This document shows positions 47,781 to 59,745 of a stretch of 64,000 nt of DNA, piece after piece (positions within the stretch are counted from its first letter, which is position 1; every line of letters begins with the position of its first letter). Source of the stretch: Cephalopachus bancanus (lineage: Eukaryota > Chordata > Mammalia > Primates > Tarsiidae); assembly GCA_027257055.1 (NCBI GenBank), contig JAPVLO010000007.1:9936001-10000000 (forward strand). The letters run 5' to 3'. The notes under the pieces are model-generated. The model was not told where the DNA came from, searched no databases, and saw only the letters and a list, made by a program, of their open reading frames with translations. Both the position numbers and the translations under genes were made by a program.

Positions 47781-48655
47781 AATTAGCTGGGCACAGTAGC
47801 ACGCGCCTGTAGTTCTGGCTACTTGGAAGGCTGAGGTGGAAGGATCGCCGGATCCCAGAAGGTCGATGCTGGGGTGGCCGTGACTGTGCCCACGGCACTC
47901 CATCCTGGGTGATGGAATGAGACTCAACTCAAAAAAAAATATGGGGATGGGGATGGGGCTGGGTGCAGTGGCTCAAGCCTGTCATCCCAGCACTTTAGGA
48001 AGTGGAGGTGAGGCGACTGTCTGAGCCCAGGGTTCAAGACCAGCCTGGGCAACATGGCAAAACCTCGTCTCTACAATAAATAAAAAATCAGGGGATAGAG
48101 AATCTGAATAATTTTGACCTTTGGAAACACATCATAAGTTCCCAATTCTCTCCCGCATTTGAAAAAAAAACAAAAAACATTTCACAGGAAAAACTGTGAG
48201 CCCGTCAACAGAAGGTCATTTTCAACTATTTCTCCCAAACTGTGGATTTGGGAACTACTGTCTTCACTAAGGGTATGTCAGAAGGCCCACGTGCCCAGGA
48301 CCACAAGGCAGGGTGACTACACATAACATTCCCGCCTAGACCCACTCAAGCATCTGCCTCTGAGTCTGAGGTTTCTGAGACTGAATCAACATGGCGCCAT
48401 CCTTACCGTAGTCTTCTCGCTGTCTCCTCGAAACTTGAGTATCATATACAGCACGACCACGAAAAAGAGCCAGAGCCACTTGCTCCCAAGCCAGCCTTGG
48501 GTGTGCTCTGGGAGATTCTGCCTGACCCGGAAGTGCCCCCCGCAAGGCACCTTCCCCTGGGGCTCCTTGGCCTTCTCCTTCAGAGAAGAGAACATGAAGG
48601 CGCAGCCACAGGAGAGGAGCAGGGGCAGGAACAGGAAGCATTTCAGCGTCCCCAT
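46622..48655 (-). CDS. FAM209A: FAM209 family membrane protein, complete two-exon gene
   Basis: Exon 1 (48655-48407) and exon 2 (46885-46622) join in frame to 170 codons; human FAM209A is about 171. Residues 1-19 are a hydrophobic signal-like segment. A conserved block follows ([29 protein letters not shown]), then a transmembrane helix at about 58-75, then a polar tail ending [11 protein letters not shown], where human has ICEIWGE. The start ATG has A at -3 and G at +4. The donor reads GTAAGG and the acceptor CACAG, and both reading frame and protein match the human exon junction at SEK..EQ. In mice the family is testis-specific, binds DPY19L2 at the inner nuclear membrane and is needed for acrosome formation; that role is family knowledge, not visible here. 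The A/B suffix is arbitrary because only one copy is present. Confidence 0.95.
47005..47215. mobile_element. hAT-type MER element in the FAM209 intron
   Basis: GGCATTGGCAAACTGTGACG, CCTGTTTTTGTAAATAAAGT and GAGTTGAGTAGCTGCAGCAG define a common non-autonomous hAT family, related to the one at 22987. Confidence 0.8.
47445..47722 (+). mobile_element. Alu, lemur type, in the FAM209 intron
   Basis: Complete; joined to the next unit by (TAAA)n. Confidence 0.92.
47727..47780. repeat. (AAAT)n microsatellite
   Basis: About 13 clean repeats between two Alu units. Confidence 0.97.
47781..47939 (+). mobile_element. Alu right monomer
   Basis: Right arm only, with its own A-tail; with the preceding Alu it gives a left-right-right arrangement. 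Confidence 0.85.
47955..48098 (+). mobile_element. Alu left monomer
   Basis: Left arm with ACAATAAATAAAAAATCA end. Confidence 0.82.
48099..48406 (-). other. FAM209 intron, repeat-poor part
   Basis: Intron between the two coding exons, next to the donor. I see no repeat or coding signal in this stretch; the rest of the intron carries three Alu units and a hAT-type element. Confidence 0.6.
48407..48655 (-). CDS. FAM209A: FAM209 coding exon 1
   Basis: 249 bases, 83 codons, ending exactly on a codon before donor GTAAGG. It holds the signal-like N terminus, the most conserved [17 protein letters not shown] block and the whole transmembrane helix. Reading through the donor meets a stop after six codons. 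Confidence 0.95.
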
Positions 48656-48800
48656 GATGAGCAGAGATGCGGGAGGAGCTCGCTCATGGTGGGTGCATGT
48701 GCCCTCACGATGGGGAGACCGGGCCCCAGTGCTGGGCCCTTGGTGATGTCACAGAGGGCCCTGAGCCCATGCCATTGTGATGACTTCAGGGCAGGGGCGA
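48656..48800 (-). promoter_or_regulatory. FAM209 5' flank with CRE-like TGATGTCA
   Basis: Just upstream of the FAM209 ATG is a repeat-free, GC-rich stretch. TGATGTCA at 48744-48751, about 90 bases from the ATG, is one base from a cAMP response element. CREM-driven testis genes often have such sites close to a TATA-less start, which would fit FAM209. Motif only; no start site can be proven from sequence. Confidence 0.35.
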
Positions 48801-49482
<682 letters not shown>

Positions 49483-49633
49483 TCACAGGGTCATTCTCTG
49501 CTGGAGTCAAGTGGGAACTGTCCCTCTGGGTGGTTATAGTCTCTCCACAGTCCCCACCACTCCCTATCACCTTACACCATCATCATGACCTCACCAGTGT
49601 GCAATCCCCAGGTTAAGGATATACTTTAGATGG

Positions 49634-49913
49634 TTGCGGTGGCTCATGACTAATCTCAGCACTTTGGGACGCAGAGGCAAGAGAATTGCCTGAGCCCAGG
49701 GGTTCAATTCCAGTCTGGACAGCTTGGCAAGATCTTGTCTCTACAATGAATTAAAAAAAAAAATTAGCCGGGCATGGTGGCACACAACTGTGGTTCCAGC
49801 TACTTGGCTGAGGTGGAAGGATCACCTGAGTCCAGCAGGTCAAGGCTGCAGTGGCCATGGCTGTGCCACTGCACTCCAGCCTGGGCGATAGAGTGAGACT
49901 CTGACTCAAATAT
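49634..49913 (+). mobile_element. Alu
   Basis: Flanks ATATACTTTAGATGGTT / ATATACTTTACGTGGTT; (AT)n tail. Confidence 0.9.
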
Positions 49914-49959
49914 ATATATATATACTTTACGTGGTTATAATTGTGATCTGAACAGAGAA

Positions 49960-50170
49960 CTTTACAGACTAGACCAAGGGGACTGACTGTTCTAACCCAG
50001 GTTTGCAGGAAGGCTTTCCATAAAAAGACATTTGAGTAGAGCTGGAGAGATGATTAGGAGCTGGCTGGGTAAGTGGGCAGGAGCTGATACCCAGGTCTGT
50101 GTGAAGACCCCATGTAGGAGAGGACAACCTGTGTGAAGGCTGAGCCCGAGGCCAGGAACACACCTAGGAC
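49960..50170 (-). repeat. L2-like fragment
   Basis: GGAAGGCTTTCCATAAAAAG, CATTTGAGTAGAGCTGGAGA and GGCTGAGCCCGAGG match the complement of the L2 3' end. Confidence 0.6.
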
Positions 50171-50945
50171 TCACTGGTGTACTGGAAATCACCAGCTTTA
50201 AAGAATGACACAAGACAAGAAATCCTCGTTAGTGGGACACGAGGCTTGCACATGCCCCATGGTCACCCACAGGAGCAGCCTTCCTAAGGAGGGTCTCTTT
50301 CACAGACTTGCTCCTGGGGAGCAGCACTTCCTGCTGAATACAAGATACCCACGGTCTCCTGCACTCCTTCAAGGTGCCTCTGACTGCTGAACTCGAGGGA
50401 ATGACGCGTAGCTCTGTGAGATCGAAGGGGAAATGGTGTGGCCCTGCACTCCCAGATCAGCAGTGTCAGCTGGAGGGGGACATCCCGTTGGAGCCCCCCT
50501 GGGCGGGACTCAGAGTCCTAGGGGCAGGTTAGAAGGTGGGCACTGTTATAGGAGCCCACCTGTCCTGACAGCTCCTGCTTCGGAGTGGGCTTCCTCGAGA
50601 GGCAGCTGGCCCTGGTATCCCTGGCTGCGGGCACCCTGGCACCTCATTTCAGAGGTCCATCCTTGGCATCACACTGTTCCCTGTCCCCAGTGTCCCCATT
50701 CCAGGTGCTCCAAGCGACCACTGCTGAGTATTTTGAGTGGTCCCCATGTCTGCACGTATTCTGTTTTAAGTCAACTGTCCTACTTGGTGGTTATGATGTG
50801 CTGATGCACAAACTTGATTCACACGAATAAACCCAAACAAAAAAAGTCCACTAAGTTTTGTCACATGTGGTTTTTATTTGGGAATGTTCACATGTATTTG
50901 ATGATAGGAATCACTTTTTTTCCCCCTACCTATATTCAAAAGTCT
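50171..50945. other. Long non-Alu interval
   Basis: GC-rich with a plus-strand GAATAAAC near 50826; no splice-supported exon found. Confidence 0.4.
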
Positions 50946-51234
<289 letters not shown>

Positions 51235-51540
51235 AAGCCGGGCTCGGTGGCTCAGCCTGTAATCCCGCGCCTTTGGGAGGCTGGGGTGAGTGGATTGCCT
51301 GAGCCCGCGGGTTCGAGACCCGCCTGGGCAGCGAGACCTCATCTCTACAATAAATCAAAAAATCAGACGGGCATGGTAGCGTATGCCTGTAATTCCGGCT
51401 ACTTGGAAGGCTGAGGTGGAAGGATCGCCGGAGCCCAGCAGGTCGAGGCGCCGTGGCCGGAAGCGGCCACTGCACTCCAGTTTGGGCGACCGAGTGAGAC
51501 TCCAACTCAAAAAAAAAAAAAAAAAAAACAAAACAAAAAA
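51235..51540 (+). mobile_element. Alu, lemur type, 5-bp-deletion sub-lineage
   Basis: CCTGGGCAGCGAGACC, AATCAGACGGG and TAATTCCGGCTAC are its diagnostic sites. Confidence 0.94.
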
Positions 51541-52219
51541 ACGTCTAGAGCACTTTCTCATAGGCCAGTGGAAAAGCGGGTGAGCCCTACTAAGATCTCT
51601 GAGCTAAACTCTCTGGGCCAAAAGGTAATAGGTTCATGGGGTTGAGTGATCATCTTCTCATTTATTTGAGGCAACCGTAATCTCACTTCTTGGGAATCAA
51701 GGCCAGTGGAAGTAAATGGTCTGTATTCTGGAGAGTTTCGACCTTCTCTGCTCAACACCCTCCCGGCTCCCTTGGCTGGAGAAGGGTCCTGGAGGTGGCC
51801 GAGGAGGAGCTGGTGGAGGCCCCCTCTCCCTCTCTGGCCCAGGCCCCTGCAGCTCCCCATGACCTGTCACCTGGCAAAGACTGCGGAGGGGCAGCGTGGT
51901 GTGCAATGGGCTGAGAGCTGCACTTTACCCGACTGCTTTGGGCTCAGGAACCCAACTGCAACGTGGGTGGTGACCAATGTCCCACCTTATTGGGCTGCTG
52001 GGGTTCCCAGGAGACAAAAGTTATTAAGCACCTGGCTCTTCTGGTGAGCCCTCTTGCCCTCTGAGTGTGAATGGCGATGCCCTTGCTACATGGTCAAGGC
52101 TGGCCCAGACCCCCAGGATGCTTCTGCCTCCCCCACAGGATGGTCCCCACAGTCCATGCAAGGGAGCAGAGCCTTTGAGACACCAAAGTTTCGATGCCCA
52201 GGACCCTGTGACTAGGTGA
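51541..52219. other. Long non-Alu interval
   Basis: GC-rich; open frames in three overlapping frames on both strands, no domain. A CTGGTGAG donor-like site at 52040 is unsupported. Confidence 0.4.
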
Positions 52220-52672
52220 TCCAAAAAACTTGGACACAGACAGTATAATCAATGCAAAATGAAACTGATTAAGGCTGAAATGAGGACAATTGCAGTTGAT
52301 AGAAATAATGACCACTGAAATAACAGAAAACACCCTACGATGGCAAAAGTTGTACTTAGTAACATGGTGACTAAAAGGATTAATCAAGTTTTCTTTGTGA
52401 AGTTAGAGAACAATGGATTATGATAAAAAAATAATTTCGGTCACTGTTTACTAGACTCTAGTGTGGCCATGTATTCTTTGAGTTATGGCTGCCACCATGT
52501 TTCCTAAGCTTTGGCCCTCTCTCCTACCTTGGTGAGGAGAATCTCCTCTCTCTCTAATTTACTTTCCAAATAAACTACATTTTTCAATCTAACTTCTGTG
52601 CAATTCTTTGCATCTTTCATGCAGCACCTGGTCACACAAACCCACCCCAGCAGGTCTGACCTAACATTTGGA
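52220..52672 (+). mobile_element. Possible solo or truncated LTR with primer-site-like end
   Basis: CCAAATAAACTACA (polyadenylation signal) is followed by CTAACATTTGGAGACCCTGC. TGGAGACCCTGCTGGGAT differs from the tRNA-Gln primer site at six positions, all transitions. The left boundary is uncertain. Confidence 0.5.
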
Positions 52673-52975
52673 GACCCTGCTGGGATATATATATTTTTAA
52701 CCTAACAGCTACGTAACAGGAATTACATTTAAGCCAGTGTCTATGCTAAATAAAGGTTCATGCATTTTAGCTCAAGAACGTAGCTATCAGGAAAGCGAAA
52801 GCCACAAGACGCAAGAGCTTTCTGAGATGCAAAAGTTTTGAGTCCTTGGCTTTTGAGTCAACACCCACATTTTAATATATGTATTGTTATCTATGCCTTA
52901 AGCTTGCTATAAAAATGTTTTTCTGATAGGTATTATTTTTTCCAAGAGCAAAAGAAAAAATAATAATAATTTCAA

Positions 52976-53258
52976 GGCCAGGTGCAGTGGCTTAAGCCTG
53001 TATTCCCAGCACTATGGGAGGTAGAGGTGAGAGGAGTGCCTGAACCCAGGGTTCAAGACCAGCCTGGGGAACTTGGCAAGACCTTGTCTGTAGGCAACAA
53101 ATAAAAAAATTAGCCGGGTGTGGTGGCATGTACCTGTAGTTCCAGCTACTTGGCAGTCTGAGGCATAAGGATCACCTGAGCTCAGCAGGTTAAGGCTGCG
53201 GTGGCTGTGAGCATGTTGCTGCACTCCAGCCTGGGTGACAGTGAGACTCCAACTCAAA
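52976..53258 (+). mobile_element. Alu
   Basis: Exact flanks AATAATAATAATTTCAAG. Confidence 0.93.
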
Positions 53259-53894
53259 TAATAATAATTTCAAGCAATTTAAAAAGGAACTAATTACTGT
53301 GAAAAGTATTCTAAAACATTTTTAAAAAGGGGAAAAAAACAATTAGAATATGGTTTAACTGGCCTATGTAGAAAACCAATCAGGAAATAAAATGACAAAT
53401 TCAGGTTTGTTCTGGAAAAGTCCACAACAAAAACTCATTTGTTAATAGAATTTTGACTGCATTGCTTCTATATTCACAATGTCCAATGTCCTGGGGCCAA
53501 GTCCTCCCATCACATGAGGCAGAGAACCACGGAGGTTCTTAGAGCAGGGCCATGATTGGCTCCTCCCTAGAAGTCCCCCACCACGCCTGTGTCCCTTCAG
53601 ACCCACCTGCTGGCCTCCCACCCTTTGACCTTTTCCCCCTCGCTCTTTTTCCTGCTTCTGAAGGAAACCCAGGCCCCAGCACTGCTTACAGAGAACCAGG
53701 AACTGGGGTGGGGCTGGGGCTCTCAGTCCCTCATCAGGAGTCTCAGGGAAGTTCCCGTCACTGTTGACTTCAACACCATAAAGGACAGAGAGAAGGCACC
53801 AGCTGTATGTCCTCTACCTTCTGCTGAGGGCGAGGAAGGGTGGGATTCCCAGGACACTGTGGAATCTCCCATTGCCATCGATGCAACAGCTGCA
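53259..53894. other. Non-Alu interval
   Basis: Nothing recognised between the Alu and the RTF2 3' side. Confidence 0.45.
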
Positions 53895-54194
53895 GTTTTT
53901 TTTTTTTTTTTTTCTGAGTTGGAGTCTCACTTTGTCGCCCAGGCTGGAGTGTAGTAGCACACTCACGGTCACCCCAGTGTCGACCTGCTGGGCTCTGGCG
54001 ATCCTTTTGCCTCAGCCTTCCAAGTAGCTGGAACTACAGGCACACGCTACCACACCTGGCTAATTTTTTGATTTATTGTAGAGAAGAGGTCTCGCCAAGT
54101 TGTCCGGGGTGGTCTCAAACCCATGGGTTCAGGCAATCCACTCACCTCGGCCTCCCAAAGTGCTGGGATTATAGGCTGAGCCACCAAGCCTGGC
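53895..54194 (-). mobile_element. Alu just beyond the RTF2 end
   Basis: Flanked by CTGCAGT; lemur type. Confidence 0.9.
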
Positions 54195-54254
54195 CTGCAG
54201 TGTTCTAACCAATGCCCAAGTGGAAGACAGAAAAAGAAAAATTACAGACAGGTG

Positions 54255-54818
54255 AGGGAAAGCAGACCAGCTTTATTTTTATACCAAATCATTATAGGCC
54301 CAACTAAGTCTCTGCCACGTTCCAGATAATCGAGGAGCAGCCTCCCCAAGCACGAGCCCAGCAGGGCTGTGACAGAGGGCAAGGCCCCTAGCAGCCTCCA
54401 GCAGGCACAGGCAGTGTGCACAGGAAGTCATCCTTCCTAAGGCTCAGCTTCACTTGCCAACTTCGATAAACCAGGGTTTTGTCCAGGTGAGCCACCCACC
54501 CCTGCGAGGAGCCTGGAGTCCCACTGCTGCAAGCATAAGCCGTGCAGCCAACAGCCCCCAGCTGGGAAAGGCCCAAGTGCACCGACAGGTGGAGCGAACA
54601 AGAGTGTGGCCGCGGGTGGCAATGCAGCCACTCTGCACCACCCACCACGGGCTGCTGGGACTCACACACCTCAAGCAAGTGACCACACGGTTCAGAGGCT
54701 GGTGTGGACAGCTTTATGACATGGAGCCACACACAGCACATGGTACAATCAGAGGGCACAGCCTGCCTACATGGATGCTGGAAAGAACCTTCCAGGCAAG
54801 GAGCTGCGGGTGTGGGCT
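54255..54818 (-). other. RTF2 3' UTR with AATAAA
   Basis: About 560 bases follow the RTF2 stop, ending just past an AATAAA (minus strand, 54272-54277). It has no Alu, and the nearest one (53895-54194) starts just downstream of the predicted end, so the transcript end is probably a real boundary. Confidence 0.75.
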
Positions 54819-54997
54819 TCAGAAGCAGTAGGATGTGTGGGTGACCCAGTGGGCCGACTCTTCCTTGGAGCGCTTGGCGGAGCTGTGTGTCGTGAAGAGG
54901 GACTTGTAGGCCTCGGACTCCTCACTGTCAGCGATGGACCTCTTCAGGGCCCCACACGGAGGCTTCCCGGCTTTTCCCAAAGAGCTCTCGCTTGTTG
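54819..54997 (-). CDS. RTF2: RTF2 terminal coding exon
   Basis: 179 bases to the TGA at 54819-54821; acceptor TTTCCAG. After a short variable start it is almost identical to the human C terminus, including the final TSYCF. Confidence 0.96.
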
Positions 54998-57811
54998 CTG
55001 GAAAAATGAAAAGCTGAGCTCTTAGGGCTAGGACTAAAGATCATTCCAGATATCACATCCAGAAGGAAGCACGTTGGCACTCTGTCCCAGGCACCCTTCT
55101 GCTGGCTGCTGAGTGCTGAAGTGTGTAACCTTACCTGGCCCCCTGACAAAACAGACACGGGCACAACACCCACTTCCAGCACCCAACATCCCACAAACTG
55201 CTCCGTGCTCTGTGCCAGGCACTGGTCCCAGCACTGTGAACAGCTCAGATCATCCTGACAAGGTAAGCCTGCTCCATGGGGGGAAACGGAGGCATAGGAG
55301 CCTGCCGGACCTCCCCACAGAGCCTGTTAGCTACTGCGGATGCTGTAGTACAAGATCACACCTTTCTTTATTTAATGAATCTATGCTTTTCTTTTTGCGA
55401 AATAAATGCTATTTTCTTTGAGCTAAAGATAGTGAGTTTCAGGAGAACTCTGACCTTTGGTTAAGAGGTAGGCAGAGAAGGGACTTTGAGAGGCATGTGT
55501 GGCACTCATAAAAACCCCAACTGTCAAGAACTCGGGACCCTTCCTGTCCAGTACTGGAGCCACCATCCACTCGACAGTCTTCACGGGATGCCTGAGCTGG
55601 TGCTCGGTGCAGCCTCTTTGGCGAGGCACCAAGCACCCACTCACTAGGAAAGCTGAACCGGCACGTATGCCCGGCCCCTTTGATCTCCAGGGCTCCTGAT
55701 GAGGGCATGCTATTTCCTAGTCAGCCCTCAAGAGGGCTCCATGCACTATCTGGAGACACGACTAAGGAAGAGCCTGAGTTCCTTGCCTCCTCATTCCCAC
55801 AGAGCCAGGACACAAGCACTGCGTTCAGGCTCTCGACAGCTCCCTGCTGCCCACAGGACCCACCTGCGCTCTTGGGAGCTGAGCTGGCCTTCTTCTCTCT
55901 AGAATCAAGGTCAGTCTCTTCAGGCTTCCCTGCCTTAACTTTTGACGGCCCCGGGGCTTCTATAAAAGAACAGAGTAAGGAAACCAAACCAGTACAAAGG
56001 CATGAACTCGTTTAGGAAACAGCACTAAAAACAAGGACCTCTTCAGCAGCTCACCTTCATTGCCATCAGGTCTTGAAATGGGCTCTGCCACCTTGGGTTT
56101 CTTCATCTTCTGTAGAAAGAAAGAGGATGTTGGAGGACGTGCCCAGATGGATTCGACTTTGGTGTCAGGCTTGTGTCACTGGCGACGCAGGTCACATGAG
56201 GTGGGTACTCGCTCTGAAGACTTCTGATCCACACTCTCTAAGCCTGAGTCCTCTGATGTGTCCCCAGGTAAACACTTCTGCCTCACATGAGAATGTATCT
56301 GCACAGATCTTGCTTGGTTTTCTATTTATGCTCTAATTTATGTCCCAAAAGTTACATTCTCAAAAATGTTTAATGAAGATGACAGACTTCAATAATAATA
56401 GTCAGTGCTCATGGTGACTGCTCTACACAAAAGAGCAGCTAAGGAACAAGGACATAAAGCATGTATTGGGTGTGTGGAGTCCAGGCAGCACACCACGTAC
56501 TAACTTGTCCCCATTCCCATAACTCTTTTCCAAAGTTGTCAAACTGCCTTGACATTTCTTCACTTAACCATAAGGCCTTGAAGTTTATGTTAAAAACATG
56601 TTAGTAAATTATCCTAAACCCTGGATTACTTTTGTTAGATTTTTCAGGCATTAGAATTTTGTTACTCATAATAGTTACTTTGGTCAGCAAGAATAAAAAA
56701 ATGAACTAATAATTCTAAATTACACAGCTGTGCTAGAATTTTCAATTGCAGAAATGACAAATAGGGCAATTAATGTTCATTCAATTTACTTTAAGATATC
56801 AATTTCCAGCTGGGCTTGGTGGCTCAGCCTGTAATCCCGCGCTTTGGGAGGCTGAGGTGAGTGGATTGCCTGAGCCCACGGGTTCGAGACCTGCCTGGGC
56901 AACTTGGCGAGACTTCATCTCTACAATAAAAATCAAAAAATCAGCCGGGCGTGGTAGCGCCTGCCTGTAATTCCGGTTACTAGGAAGGCTGAGGTGGAGG
57001 GATCGCCGGAGCCCAGCAAGTCGAGGCTGCAGTGGCCGGGAGCGGCCACTGCACTCCAGTCTGAGCGACTGAGTGAGACTCCAACTCAAAAAAAAAAAAA
57101 AAAAAAAAAAGTCAATTTCCTAAGTACCCAAAAGGTGGTGCTAATGATATGCAGCCTCACTATTTCAGAAGGCCCCATCATTAAGAAACACTGAAAAAAG
57201 ACGTTTCTTGGGCAATGGTCTTGAGCTTGTACAATATACATGCAATGTGATTTGTGATGCTGTGCAAAACATAAAAACTTTCCATCTGTGTCATACATGT
57301 GATACATGCATTCACATGTATGGAAGTTGGTACTCAGTCCTTCAAACAGAGACATCTGTTTACTTCCAAGATCTCTCTTCACTGCTGAGGTGACCCGAAG
57401 GGCAAGGGCAAGAGGGTTAGAGAGGAACCTCATGTCCTGCCTCCAGCTGCAAGTGTATCTGGGAAATACTGTGGTATCCTGGCAGCCGTATCTAAGGCAT
57501 TCCCAGAGTTTCCAGGAGGATCCTGCTGGAAGGCACAGGCTGGATCCCTGGGCTTTGCAAGAAGCCTGTGGCAGAGAAACTCACTAAAGTGAAATGACCC
57601 AAGGTTACATGAAAAGCTCTAGTAATTTCAGTTCAAATGCAACTTTTCCCTTTTGTATTTTTAAAATACTAAGCTTGTTCAATGGTAACCATGAAGAATG
57701 AGAACATCTCATTTAGGTACTGTCCCTTGTCAAAAAGACTTCAAGTTTCCCCCCAACCTCCTTTTGCTCTTATGATAATAGAATCTCAGTCATTTAGAAA
57801 ACCAACTTAGA

Positions 57812-57855
<44 letters not shown>

Positions 57856-59745
57856 CTGCTTTTTAACCTTAACACAGCACCTACATGGCTGAGTGGCTCT
57901 TTAAATATTTCTCATGAATGTTGTATTAACATCTTATAAAATTGCTGCACAGAATATTTCTTTTTCTTTCTTTTTTGAGACTGAATCTTGCTCTGTTGCT
58001 CAGGCTAGAGTACAGTGGCACGATCATAGTTCACTGTAACCTCTAACTTCTGGGCTCAAGCAATCCTTCTGTCTCGGCCTCCCAAAGTGCTGGGATTACT
58101 AGAGTGGGCTACCACATCCCTCCTCCTCAGAGCATTTCTACTGGCACCTAATGACAAAGTCTGGGCACAATTCCTTGTGCCACAGAACCACTCGCATGCA
58201 TTATTTCCTACTTACTAAAATGATGGAAGGAGGAAATGTGAATGCGCCTGGCTCTTTTTGAGCATTCTGGATCCATGCATAATGCTAAGCTGCTCGTGTG
58301 TGCTCAAGCCTAGGCTTTTTAAGTCTCACAGTCATGAAATATATATGGTTCCAGGGAGATGCGATCCTATCCCTTCTTCTATGATGATTAAAAAACCCCA
58401 ACTTCTGAAAACTCTTCAACTGTTATTACATCCCTTTCACCTTGGACTGACACTGGTAAATGCATGCCTTTGTAAAGGCAGGCTCTTCCCCCCACAAAGC
58501 TTTATGTCCTCAGGATATTGAAACTAATTTTCTAATACTTTAAAAGTATTATTTTCAAGCCTCATGTACCATGATCTCCACTGACAAACACACTTAAAAA
58601 AAGGTATTATTTTGATTTAGTTCTGATCACATGAGGCTTTCTCCCAAGTTTATGCTGAGTCCAACTTTTTTTAAAGAACAAAAAATTTGCCACTCACAAA
58701 AGACTTGCATTACATAGTTATCATCTGCAAATACTTACAAGTGATAACATTTCCTGCCGGAATCAGAATCAAGGACCACTGAGTGACTGCTCAGCTGATG
58801 AACTGTCTGAGCCTGCTCATCATATCACGTCATGTCACATCATTAAGCAAAGCTTTCCACTGCTTCTGAAACATGGCTTGAAACCTCGACCACAAAACAC
58901 AGCCTTCACATCACACACCCATGAGTTTTGTTGCCGTCATCAGCACTGTCGCTGGGCTCCCATCTGGGAAGTTGATGTGCCACATACCATAACCCTGCCC
59001 TCCACCCTCCATGAGAAGGCTCAGGAGGGTAAGAGACTTGCTCCCATCTTTGGGAAGGCCACTTAGCTCCTGACAATCCAAATTGTCAGGAGCTAAGTGG
59101 CTCTCAAAAAATGTGGCTCTCAAAGGGTGGCACGTTTGTGTCCTGGGAGTGGCTAGAAATGCAGGTGCCAGAGCCCACCTAGGCCTGCTGGAACACAGGG
59201 GACACCTGTGCACACTCAACTCTGGGCATCTGGGGTCTTTAGATTTGCTGGGGTGGTGATGACTTTTCACTTTTCCTCTGTTTTACAAATTATGAAAATG
59301 ACACAGCAGTGGTTGCCACCATTTCCTGAAGGGCGCGCCAAGGCAGTGCTCAGGGTCAGGGTTTTCCAGGCTGATGCTCACATCCTACATGGGGCTATCG
59401 CTACCTCACCTCACCTCACCTCACTGATGACGAAGCTGAGTGTGACAGCGAGGAGCCACTGTGCCCACCCCAGCTAGACAGAGGCCAAGTCACAACTGGA
59501 GTCTGTTTCTAGATCCCAGACCTTCCTAGCTTATACAAATCACCTCGGTCACTGCAAACACCTAGGCAGCTGCCAGGCATGCCAGTGGGTGGTTTGCAGA
59601 CGGCTTTGCGGCAGAACCTGAAGCCCCTCACCTTCCCCAGCTTCACCCTCAGCCGTCTCTCCTCCATCCTGGCCTTCAGCATGTCCACGTCCTCCTTGGT
59701 GCCATTGAGCACGATGACATCATCCTCCTGGAAGGCGGTCCCACA
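54819..59745 (-). CDS. RTF2: RTF2 (replication termination factor 2), last four coding exons; 5' part beyond window
   Basis: Four exons, 59745-59632, 56109-56055, 55959-55864 and 54997-54819, total 444 bases and join in frame to 147 codons plus stop, the C-terminal half of a protein that is about 306 residues in human. The first gives CGTAFQEDDVIVLNGTKEDV, the end of the Rtf2 RING-like region (human CGAAFQEDD). The next two encode the lysine/proline-rich linker (KKPKVAEP; APGPSKVKAGKPEE). The last gives the conserved tail KRSIADSEESEAYKSLFTTH and HWVTHTSYCF. All junctions are GT/AG, with phases 0, 1 and 1. RTF2 acts at the replisome, and its level is set by DDI1/2-dependent proteasomal removal (family knowledge). 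The N-terminal exons are not found to 64000 and presumably lie to the right. Confidence 0.97.
55864..55959 (-). CDS. RTF2: RTF2 exon: disordered linker
   Basis: 96 bases; acceptor TTTTATAG, donor GTGGGT. It encodes APGPSKVKAGKPEETDLDSR and a lysine-rich tail, matching the human linker residue for residue except for scattered changes. Confidence 0.93.
56055..56109 (-). CDS. RTF2: RTF2 exon: short Lys/Pro linker
   Basis: 55 bases (18 codons plus one base); acceptor TTCTACAG, donor GTGAGC. It encodes KMKKPKVAEPISRPDGNE, against human KTKKPKAAESVSKPDVSE. Confidence 0.93.
56110..56807 (-). other. RTF2 intron, repeat-poor part
   Basis: No clear repeat or coding signal. Confidence 0.5.
56808..57111 (+). 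mobile_element. Alu, lemur type, precursor of the deletion sub-lineage
   Basis: Has AATCAGCCGGG and TAATTCCGG but keeps GGGCAACTTGGCGAG. Flanks TCAATTTCC. Confidence 0.93.
57112..57812 (-). other. RTF2 intron, repeat-poor part
   Basis: No gene or named repeat. Confidence 0.45.
57813..57853. repeat. (AC)n microsatellite
   Basis: About 20 AC repeats. Confidence 0.97.
57958..58120 (-). mobile_element. Alu fused monomer
   Basis: Right-arm start joined to left-arm end, a monomeric form from an internal deletion. Confidence 0.78.
58121..59058 (-). other. RTF2 intron
   Basis: About 940 bases without a recognised element. Confidence 0.45.
59059..59100. repeat. Perfect 19-bp hairpin in the RTF2 intron
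   Basis: Arms 59059-59077 (CCACTTAGCTCCTGACAAT) and 59082-59100 pair without mismatch around loop CCAA. Confidence 0.97.
59105..59225. mobile_element. MER5-like hAT fragment
   Basis: CTCTCAAAGGGTGG and GGCTAGAAATGCAGG recall MER5A; strongly diverged. Confidence 0.5.
59226..59631 (-). other. RTF2 intron next to the RING exon
   Basis: Contains (CACCT)n at about 59402-59422; otherwise unassigned. Confidence 0.5.
59632..59745 (-). CDS. RTF2: RTF2 exon: end of RING-like domain and basic helix
   Basis: 114 bases, 38 codons, phase 0 at both ends; acceptor CCCTTGCAG, donor GTGAGG. It begins with the Cys of the CGxAFQEDD motif and ends in the basic MEERRLRVKLGK segment. Confidence 0.95.
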
